Positions 48,301 through 60,300 of a stretch of 64,000 bases of DNA are shown here, piece by piece; the first letter of the stretch is position 1, and every line of letters starts with the position of its first letter. A program made the position numbers and the translations under genes. The notes under the pieces are model-generated. The model saw nothing but the letters and a program-made list of their open reading frames with translations. It was not told the DNA's origin and did no database searches. The stretch is taken from positions 41,521,979 to 41,585,978 of the forward strand of contig CM051519.1 in assembly GCA_028015205.1 (NCBI GenBank). Direction: 5' to 3'. Origin of the DNA: Mytilisepta virgata (lineage: Eukaryota; Mollusca; Bivalvia; Mytilida; Mytilidae).

Positions 48301-51300
48301 TAGAGTCATTATGTTGTTTGTTGATGAAATAAAGCTGATAATTAATTAGGGCAGAACTATTGGAACCAAATTTCATCAAACAGATTTATATTGATACTAG
48401 GTTATGAGAGTCAAATACAAATGAAAAGGGACTGAATTATTATCATTTTTCTTAGTTTATCTTTTTAAATTTATTTATGGAATTACGAATTCGTATAAAA
48501 TATTATTATTTTTTAGGTGTATGGAGAAATTTTCCTCTGGTACAAAATTTTGTACTGTATTTGTTCGCTATTGTTAAGTTCTAATACTTTTTCACTGTGG
48601 TGTTTAAATAGGTTGAAGTAGCATCTTGTTCAAAGTTTACAAATGATTGGTATTCTCGCCCAGAGCAGACGTCCAACAGATTATCTCTACAAAAAGATAA
48701 TTAGTAAGTAAACCATTTTTGCTGCACATTTCAAGGTTTTCTTTTACTTCATATTTATATTCATTTCGTTCATTCATGGGGTACGAGTTTAACATGAGAC
48801 AACATCTGGTACGTTACTGGACTGTTAGTTAACATCTTGTGTTTTTTGTGTGGCCTACAGCCACAAGCAACAGTTCATATAATAAGTCTACTACATGTAC
48901 ATGACACAGAAAGTATCCGGTGTCAGTAAGTCAAAAATTACCAAATACTATTAAGAAAATGGTGTTTTATTAAAAAAAGAAATTGCAGTTATATAAAATT
49001 TAAATATGTGTAGAAGGTTTTATAAAATAAAATTCATAGGATTGTTTTATATTTTTTTTTTCAACAGCTACTACATTGAAGCTTTACATTCAGAAAATTC
49101 TGGTGACTCCAGTATAACGGTTGCTGCTCGTCATTTAAACACCAAGTTTGTCAGTGATATGACAGGTCATGCTGTGCAGGAAAAGCAAAAAATTAAAATT
49201 TCTTCCACAGGTAAGAGTCCATCCATTTTTTCTTTCAATCAAGCCTTTATGGCAGATAATTTTGTAAAGGGAAGTAAATCAAAATGTTGATTATATGAAA
49301 AATAATATAAAAAATGTTAAGATACACTGAAATTAAAATTTGAAGAAAGGGTTTAAGAAAAAAGTATTTGGTGTATTTTTTACAGCCTAAAGCCTTATAT
49401 ACATGTAGTTTAGTTTTGCCTACAGTACTTATTAAAGAACAGTGAGGTATATTCGCTCACTTAAAAAAAAAAATATAAACTTTTTCCATACATTTAAAGA
49501 GTATATTGTTCAAAGTATGTTTTTATATATATATTAACAGTTGAAAGAGAAATCCAGAAAGTAACTGTTAGCAACCTGAATTCTGGGTCAGCAACACAGG
49601 AAGTACAAGAAATAACAATTGAAGAGAATGCTGGGACCATTACAGATGCTACCTTTCAGCTGGGTCTTTATAATGTTTATACAAGTAAGTCATTTATGTA
49701 ATGTAATTAAAAATATTATATTATTATAAACATTTAAGCATTTGGTGTGCATGAAAAGCCAATAAATGTCTTCTAGGATTAATTTCAGATGTATTTATTA
49801 TGATTTTTATTTTGTTGAAGAAATTTATAAAAAAAATATTCTTACATATGCGTATTTACAATGAAACTTTGGTGTTAGATAAAAATAATTCATTTTTAGC
49901 TCACCTGACCCAAAGGGTCAAGTGAGCTATTCTCATCACTTGGCGTCCGTCGTCTGTCGTCGTCCGTCGTCGTCGTCTGTTAACTTTTACAAAAATCTTC
50001 TCCTCTGAAACTACTAGGCCAAATTGAATCAAACTTGGCCACAAGCAACATTAGGGTATCTAGTTTAAAAAATGTGTCCGATGACCCCGCCTGCCAACCA
50101 ACATGGCCGACATGGCTAAAAATAGAACATAGGGGTAAACTGCAGTTTTTGTCTTATATCTCAAAAACTAAAGCAATTAGAGGAAAACTGACATGGGGTA
50201 AAAATGTTCATCAGGTCAAGATTTACCTGTCATGAAATTTTCAGACGAATCAGTCAACCCTTTGTTGGGTTATTGCCCCTGAATTGTTAATTTTAAGGAA
50301 ATTTTGCAGTTTTAGGTTATTATCTTGAATATTATTATAGATAAAGACAAATTGTAAACATCAGAAATGTTCAACAAAGTAAGATCTACAAATAAGTCAG
50401 CATGACCAAAATCATTGATTGACCCCTTATAGGAGTTTTTGCCCTTTAAAGACGGCATCCAGCGTAAACTTTCCTTTAAAGATCTTTTCCTCTCAAACCA
50501 CTGGGCCAATTTAGACCAAACTTTGGTGGAATGGTCCTTGGGTGGCCCCCTTCCAAAATTATGTCTGGCATCCCCGACTTCCAACCGACATGGCTGCTGT
50601 TACTAAAAATAGAAAAAAAGGGGGGGTGAATTTCAAAAATCTTCTTATATGAAACTACAAGGCCAGTTGGAACCAAATTTGGCAGTAATGGTTCTTAGGA
50701 GGTTCTCTTTCAGAAATTTGTCCAATGACCCAGACTGTTAACCAAGATGGCCGCCACAGCCGAACTTAGTTTAACATAGGGCCCTATGAGAAAATTGATT
50801 GAAAATCTTCTTGTCTTAAACCACTTGACCAATTGGAACCAGACTTGGCAGCAGTGGTCCTTAGATGGTCCTTTTTCAGAATTTTGTGCGATGACCCAGA
50901 CTGTCAACCAAGATGGCCACCACATCCGAACTTAGTTTAACATAGGGCCCTATGGAAAAATTCATTGAAAAATCTTCTTGTCTGAAACCACTTGACATAT
51001 TGGAGCCAGAGTTGGCAGCATTGGTCCTTAGGAGGTCCTATTTCAGAAATGTGTCCGATTTCATGGACTGTGAACCAAGATAGCCGCCACAGCAGAATTT
51101 AGTTTAAGATAGGACCCTATGGGAAATTCACTCAAAAATCTTCTTGTCTGAAACAACTTGACATATTGGAGCAGGACTTGGTGGCATTGGTCCTTAGGAT
51201 GTCCTTTTTCAGAAATATGTTTGGTCCTTAGATGGTCCTCTTTCATAATTTTGTGCGATGACCCGGACTGTCAACCAAGATGGCTGCCACAACCGAACTT

Positions 51301-54300
51301 AGTTTAACATAGGGCCCTATAGGAAAATTCATTGAAAAATCTTCTTGTCTGAAACAACTTGACATATTGGAGCAGGACTTGGTGGCATTGGTCCTTAGGA
51401 TGTCCTTTTTCAGAAATATGTTTGATTTCGTGGACTGTGAACCAAGATGGCTACCACAGCAGAACTTAGTTTAACATAGGACCCTATGGGAAATTCACTC
51501 AAAAATCTTCTCGTCTGAAACCACTAAGCCAGTTAGAATTAGACTTGGCAGCAATGGTCCTTAGATGGTCCTCTTTCAGAATTTTGTGCAATGACCCAGA
51601 CTGTCAACCAAGATGGCCACTACACCCAAACTTAGTTTAACATAGGGCCCTATGGAAAAATTCATTGAAAAATCTTCTTGTCTGAAACCACTTGACATAT
51701 TGGAGCCAGACTTGGCAGCATTGGCCCTTAGGAGGTCCTCTTTCAGAAATATGTCCGATCACCCGGATTGTCAACCAAGATGTCTGCCACACCGAACTTT
51801 GTTAAATATTGGACCCTATATTCATTTAAAAATCTTCTTGTCTGAAACCGCTAAGCCAGTTGGAACAAGACTTAGCAGAAATGGTCCTTAGATGGTTCTC
51901 TTTTAGAAATGTATCTGTTGACCTGGACTAAACCAAGATGACTGCCACAGCTGAAATTAGTTTAACATAGAATCCTATAGAAAAACAAGCCAAATTGACT
52001 GCAACACTTAAATTTTTAGGTCTGCTCAAGGTGAAAAGTTAAATCCAGGTGAGTGATACAGGCTCTTGAGAGCCTCTAGTTTACATTGAGTGTGGTGAAA
52101 ATAAGGATTTTAAATTGACCTAAAATATAACTCACTAATGAATAGAAAAGTTGTATTTCATTCTAAAAAGTGACCTAACAATAACTGTCACTATGACGCT
52201 AATTATAATTTTGATGCACAGTCACATATAAAAATAATTCATTTTATCCTGCAACTGGCCTATTTACAAGCCATATATAGGGTGTTGAATATTTTTTTGA
52301 TATTTGTCCAGTAGCATAATATTATTTCCTGATATCCTTTGTCCACTTACAATTAGAGTTTGAATTGTTTTCTTGTTCACAGTGTTTATGAGGTCATGTG
52401 CTCCCTGGATTACCTGCCAGAAATCAGCTTTTTGAAATAGGCTAGGAATGGGCAATTTTCATCAGTCCTGATGAAAAATTAAAATTTTATCGTTGCAGGA
52501 TAAAAACAATATATGCGCATTGTCGGTAAACCTGGTATTTCCACCTGTTTCTAAGGCTCTAATAAATAAACTATATATTTTCTGACAATTTACATATATT
52601 GTATATGTATTATCTCTGACATTAAATGATTGCGATTCAAAATAACAAAAACAACTTTTTAATGCAAATTACAACATTCTACTGACTATCTTAAGTTTTA
52701 TAGAACTTTAATAAGAATGTATGAATGTTTTCATGGCTTTTATATATTTATTTTATTTAAAGGTTAAATTGTGATTTTCTCAAATATTTCAATAAAATAA
52801 ATTGGCCTAAAAGTGATTCTTTGTTTTTATATGTTTGTTGAATTTAAACATTTAATAATTTCTTTTCTTGTAACAGTTCCTTTGCAGACAACGACAGACA
52901 ATGTTGCCATTGGAAATGCCTTGAGTGATCTCCCCTTCCTTCATAGCAGTGAATCCATTTCTGTTAGTGCCACAACGTTGTCCTCGGGTGCACCAGGAAC
53001 AAAGTTAACTATAACATTTAATTCAGAAAGAGGTAACAGATTATCTTAATAAATATTCATTTTGTATTAAAAATTATTACAAGAAATTAAAAAAACTTAT
53101 AGGTTAAATACAAACCAAAAAATTTGAAATTTTGCAAATTTTAAAGATTTAAATTACATTCTAAAATATAATATTTACACATACTCTGACTAAGAGTGAG
53201 TGATATATATGTATAGAGCTAAGATTATCAACTTTCATGTTGTATACACCATTTCTACACTATTTCAGGAAATTTCCCTGACTTTGATATAAGGACAAAT
53301 CCTGGTTCTGGAGGAGAAACATTAACAACATCTGTCTCACAAAGCACTGCTGGTGTACCTAGTGGAAAATATTTCACTTTAACCATGGAATCTGTACCTT
53401 CTCCATTGATTCTAGCCTCAGCATCAGCTGGTAATGTAAGTGTTCTCAAGTTTAGTTAGAAAGTGATAAGAGACTTACCTAAAAAATATAATTTGTATCC
53501 CAATATTCGTTGACCCACTGCATCTGTTAAAAAGATTGTTTTATGCCTTAAATACAGGTAAAGTAAGACAATATGACTTTTTGTTAGAATCTCACAATTC
53601 AATAGATATTTATTCATGCATTAAAAGCCCACCAGTTTGACTAGTTTATTTTGTTTCTGCTAAATTGTTCAGAAAAAAACCCTTTTGTTAAAATGATAAT
53701 GCAGTTTTGGAAACTTTGTTATGAATGATAGAATGAGTATTTTTTAATTTATGAGTTATCTCCCCTGATTTCACAGTATACAAGAATTCAAAAACTTTTT
53801 ATTATTTCTTGTCAGTTTTCAGTTTACATTGATTCTTTATTGATTTTTTAACTAACAGTCACTCACTTACCTTGATATAAACCAGAGATCGATCATCAAT
53901 GAAACACTGGATTCTGAAGTAATAGGTTTTTTAATTTTTAAAAATTTGAAAAATTCTTGTGTTTATTTTATGAATGCTGTGTAGATGTATTTTTATTTTT
54001 GTGTTGTAGGTTCAGACAGCTTTAGAAACAATGTTTGGTACACGATGTCCTAATTTCCTTACTAATCCTGCAGCCAAGAACAAATTTTATGATTATGAAT
54101 CAGGATTACCTACAGGTGTATGGGGACAAAAGACCAATGAAGTGGAACCATTCTGTGGTCGTTACATTGCAAAAAATCCAAGTTCTTTGTTCATAGAGAC
54201 AAACAGCGAAAGTAAAGGCATTAAATTATCCAGCAGTGTAACTACGGTAATTCTAACATTGGTTAAATACATTTTTTGTTAAATTTATTTATATGAGAAT

Positions 54301-57300
54301 AAAATCCCCAGACAAAAAATATTAAAGAGCTTGAAACACAAACATAAATACAACAGAGAGTCAGGATGGTCTGACTGAAGAGTGGTGGCCAGGGTCACAC
54401 CTGATCCTCCCCTTATCTGTCCTGGCACTTTGATGTATAAATCTAACTATAAAAGCCAAGTATTTTCCATTCTGTTCTCTCCATTATTTGACTTTTTGTA
54501 TATATATCTGTCTGTTTTAGTTGTGTTTTGCATATCAAGGAAGTCAGATCCAGAATTTAGTAAGACTAGTTTATTCATATGAAGACGATGCAGGGGAGAT
54601 ACACTCATCCAGTGTAAATCTTGGAGTAACTTTAGCCACAACAGCAGGGTAATTAAGCTAAGTTAAATCAAACTTGTTAGTAGTCACATGATACAGAGCT
54701 TTACAGATATGAGCATTAAATATGCCTAAAGATGTGACACCGTTCTCATACTATTACAGTCTTCCCTATAAAGCTTAATGTTATACATGTACATATTCAT
54801 AGTACAAGATTTATTTTCTTGTTTGTTTAAATAAATATAAAAATTTTAAATGTTTATATTTTAATTTAAGTTCAAAATCAATAAAATGATAAGAGTTTTT
54901 TCCAGAAATGTGTGCAGACATAGTCATTGAAGAAATTGTTCAAGGGCTGTGTATTTCAGATGAAATTTAAACTTCATAAAGAAAAAAGTTTAAACAAGCA
55001 GCTCTGACAGTAATATCAAATTTTGATATTCATGTCAGCTAAATTATTTGAAGAAGAAAATCAGCTTAATTTGCTTGAAATGTTTTGAAAGTTAAATTAT
55101 AAGGATTGTTTTAAATTTTAGAACAAGTTATACTTCTATAACCCACTGGTCGATTTACACTTTTTCATGAACTGGTTGATATGGCCATGTAAAAAAAATC
55201 ATTAGATTCTCAGGCCACTTTTCAAATTTTTTGATGAGGCAGGGAGGAGTCTTTTTATTTTTTTTCCTTGTTTTTACTTAAAAAATTTGTTGCTTCTCAG
55301 GCCATTTTTGGAATTTTTTAATGAGGCCGGGCTTTTTTTTTTTTTTTTTATTATTTTCAAATCTTCGACCTCCCAATAAAAGCGTCGGCGGTGCAGCCCT
55401 GAAATTTTCCAAAGGCTGCTTCATTGTTCGTTTTAATCGATTCTAGCAACTCCCCCAATGTGCACTCCGTCATGTAATCACAATGTATCGTCCATGGTAC
55501 GACAGTTTTTCCTCCAGAGAGGACTTGGCATGACACTAAAGATGATGCCATGCTGACGGAAGTTTAACAAACAATGTATATTTAATTCACAACACCACGT
55601 GATAAAGCGTGTTTACGAAAACATTTCGCTGATTAAGATCGCGATCCTAAAAATTACCGGTAACGGAAACAGACGCGAAAAATTTCCGGGCGGGACGCGG
55701 AACTGCCGATTTTTAATTTTATTTTTTATATGATAAAAAACGTCGAATGCGGCGGGTTTAAGGGACACGCGGCGGGGCCTGAGAAGCTAATAATATATTT
55801 TTTTTGCCTATATAACCAGATGTTATCCTGTAACCAGTTCGAGAATTCTAAATGATCCTAAAATAAATACTTTGTCACAACAGTAAAATAAAAATTAGAT
55901 TATTTCATTACAACTTCTGTTTTTATGTTTCAGATGGCATTATAAATGTATTGATATGTTAGCAGAATTACAAGCAATCAGGACGTCTGCAGCTTATTTC
56001 TGGATCAAAAGGATTCAAGTCTATAAACTCGGATCAGCCAATGAATTTTACATTGATGATGTCTATATTGGTCGTCAAGAAATTCTTTCTAATTCTACTG
56101 GTAAGAAACTTTGTGTACCGAATTTGATTACAGTGATTCAGTTTTCAAACTTCCATTTTGAAATCTATGGTACCTCAAAGTAGTTTGTTGGTCTTAAAAC
56201 TTGCAGGATGTACTTTTGTCTCTTTAAACTCTAAATCAAAATGTCACTGATAGTTCAACTTTTAAATATCGTTAGTAAAATTGTGTGTGTATAGATTGTT
56301 ATTAACAATTTATATCCTTTATAGCTTTTGTTTATTATGAAAAATCAATTGAAATGGTAGTACCTTTTTATATTTTGATTTTAATTTGTTCTTATTTCAG
56401 ATGTAAATTTGTTTCGTATGCCACCAGCTAAACCAAACAGTGCTCTGATCAAGTCTGTGTCTGTAGCTTCTCCAAATTCTGGAGAATATGACATTACACT
56501 TGTTCCCCACGATTGTGGCAGTAACTTCCCCTTGTTTGATAAAATATCGGGACAGATCAGATCAGGAGGGTCTATAACTATTACAAGAACACAGCCTGCA
56601 TCCCCACCAATTACAGGAACATTCAGTGTTACGTTTGAAAATGAAACTAAATCAGGTGAGTCAATAAATTTCCATCATGTCGGATCTAATGCATTCCAGG
56701 ATTAAATATAATTCTTTGATACCAATTTTGATGCACAAGATGAATGAATAAAAGGGAAAAAAAATCTTACTTTCATTTGGGAGCCATTAACTCTTCCTTT
56801 ATTTTAGCTGTTTACTAAAACAGATTAGAACACGTAGTAAATTTAATTCTTCATTTTAAAATATTTTAGGTATTTCTTATGACATGGATGATACCCAGAT
56901 AAAAACCATGTTGGAGACAATAGAAGGTATCGGTAATGTTCAGATCTCCCGTACTGGTGACTGTTCCAATTTTGACATCGTAGTTACTTTTACTTCATTG
57001 CCAGGAGATCAGCTACTAATGGAGGTGAGACATTTTGTTGTCCAGAATGTATTGAAATTATAAAAATATAATTTTTCTGATTTTTAAAAAGATCGTAAAA
57101 ACAGTGAGATTGATTAATGGACGGATTATTGTTTAACGTCCAGTTTCAATTATTACATGCATAACAGGACGAGAACATGTTGATGTGATATGAATATGAG
57201 CCCTGCTTTCTACTAGTCAGTTACGCTGAGCCAGATTTTTGACGTGCTGGCTTACGAAGTAACAGTCTGCAGGAAGATCTATCAACCTGCTCAGACACAT

Positions 57301-60300
57301 TATACATGTACTGATTCCACGCCTACTAGTCTTTGCTCTTACTCTTAGATGCCACGTTCTTGGCGGATATGCAGCAAATATCAATTTTGATGTCTTAGGT
57401 TTGACTCAGCTAGGGATGGAACCTGCGACCTTATGCACTGCAGGCGAGTATGCCACCATGAGAAAGCATTGTGGGTGGCTCCAAACAAGGAGATCCAGCT
57501 CTTACTTTGTAATATCATATTATGAAATATCCATTGTGTCATATGCCTAGATTCATGTTTAACTGCATGTATTTAACTTATGAAAATTAATATCTGACAA
57601 AATATTATAACTCCACAGTAATTGTTTTTCATCACAATAAATTAGGTTAATTTGAAATGTTGTGATTTTTAGGTTGACAGTAGCTTGCTGTCTGGGAAGG
57701 ACGTAACAGCAACAGTAGAAACGGTGGAAGATGGAGGATTGTGGTATAGCCCTATACCAGGAGATATGTTACGTACAGATCACGATGAACCAATGGTAAG
57801 TTTCTTATACCACAAAATCATCCCTGTCCCCTCCAGTTACCTCATCCTCAACCACCTACTTTTTTTCTCCCTACAGGAAAATTCATTAAAATGAGTAGAA
57901 AGGTTATATAAATAATATAAAAATATATAAAACCCAGGGGAGATATTTTTTTTTCAAGGTTGAAACTCATAAAAAGACTTATTTACTTAATTTATCAGTA
58001 TTATTTTGCTATTGTTTGCTAAACAAGACTGAAAAGTCTTTTATTTCTATTTTATGGACCTTGGATACGTAAAAGTAAGATTTACAGTGTTTATTTTTAT
58101 CTAACTCAAATTCCACTAAATTAGATTTGCTTATTACGGAAATGGACATGTTCTTTTAATTACAATAACAAAATTTGGTTATAAAGAACAGAATAAAATA
58201 ACAGATATTTACAACAGGTTATGGTTTATGTAAATGGTATCCCAACAGCCTGTAGTGGAGATTGTAAGTTTGAATGGAGTGCTAGTGGTTCACCAACTGT
58301 TACAGGAGTCAGTCCAACATCAGGTAAATATTTCATTATTATATCCTGTACAAAATAATATGAAAAAGGAAAACATGTTTTTTTGGCAAATTTGTAGTAA
58401 AAAAGTTTGAAAAGGATTAAAAATATAATAATGACCTTTGAAATTAATACCAAAAACTTGATTGAAAGTTAATACATTGGAAATGTTTTGGTTCTCAATT
58501 GATGTGTTTCATTTCATGATTTGCAAAACAATATTTTTGAAATTTTAAAATCTTTTATTGATGTATCTTCAAAAAGATTTAGCATTGCTTGATATATATC
58601 ACCTATTAAGCACAAATAAATTATGGAATGCTTAGGTTAAAAAAGGACATTTATATATAATAATGGAAGCTAAATTCATTTGAGAACCATATTTTTAGTT
58701 ACAATTTAATAAATTTTAGAGTTTTCTAAGTTCTCTATTGGTAAATTATCATTTTATCTTGCTTATTGTTTAGAATCTAAAATTTCAACAAGTTTTATTC
58801 CACAAATAACATTTAAACATTTAAAAATTTATATTTACCTATTTGTTACACAGGTGGCCCTGGTACATCTATTACTGTCACGGGAACAAACTTTCATTCT
58901 TCGCAAGCTAATAATGAGGTTATGATCAACGGGGTCATGTGTACTAACACTGGCGGTACTACAACTAGTATCACATGTACGACAGGTCAGGGGTCATATG
59001 GTACACACTTGGTAGAAGTTGCTGTTGATGGAAAAGGATTAGCCACTCATCCATCAGGAAATGTGACTTTCCAGAATCTGATGGATGTTACAGGGATTAG
59101 TCCAAATACTGGAACACTTGGAGGTAAAATATTAAGACATAATCTGGAGACTGATTCCTTGACAAAAAAGCTGTAATAACTCCCATTTCCAACAAAGTCA
59201 CAATCATCAATATTGATGTCAGATCTGACATAGAAAAAAATTTATGCACTTAAAATGGAAATTCTGCCCATTTGGAAAATTCTATGCTTATAGATTAAGA
59301 CTAATTAAATATAATTGAAGGAAACAACAGGTATAGCAAAAATTTGATAGACATTTCAGAGAAATGTTTGCGATTTTCAGGTCAGTATCAAGGATGATGT
59401 TGCATAATTTGCTATATATCAACATTGTCTTTCAGTGTTGGTACATGTCAATTTAATGAATGAAATTAATTGTAACGTCATCCTTGAAACCACATAACTT
59501 ACTACAATGCTACGTCTGCTTAAAAGTTACTTTATTTTTCTTAAAATTTCAGCACTTGACATAAAACTGATAAAAAAAAGAATCAGGTCGATGACAGGCT
59601 CGTCCAATAATAAATCTGATAAAGTCGGTATCAGAAAACGAATCATCATTATGCAAAATATAAATGAGAAATGGATATTTGAATCTATAATGACGGGGCA
59701 TCGGTGGCCGAGTGGTCTAGGTAGTTTATCATGACTACTAATGATCACTAGCCTGTCAACACTGAGGTTGTGAGATCGAATCTCACCTGTGGCAGGGTGT
59801 GTTCGACTCCGATCTAAATTGACAAGGATTGCCAATTTTCCTACCAAAGGTCAGTGGTTCTCTTCAGGTACTCCGGCTTCCTTCATCAATAAAAACTGGC
59901 TGCCGCGAAATAGCTAACTGTGCTGAAAACGGCGTAAAATCCCAACTAAACAAACAAATCTATGACAAGATTAAATTTGTTGTCAATAACTTTGAAACTA
60001 TTTGAAAAATTTTCCTTTCTTAAATGTCAATAATATTTACAACCAACCTCTTTAGTGATACAATTTTTACATGTATGACATGTTTTATTTTTGCTCAGGT
60101 GGAATACCATTGACAATAACTGGGTTTGGATTCAACTCAGAACCTGGGGTAACAGTAGGAGGGAACCAGTGTGAGATTACTGGTACAACAACTACTACAC
60201 AGATTATTTGTTTATTACCATCGTCAGTAAGTCATGTATTTAATATATATATCATATATTGGATTAACCTGATTTATTTAAGAAATTTTTGACTGTTTGA

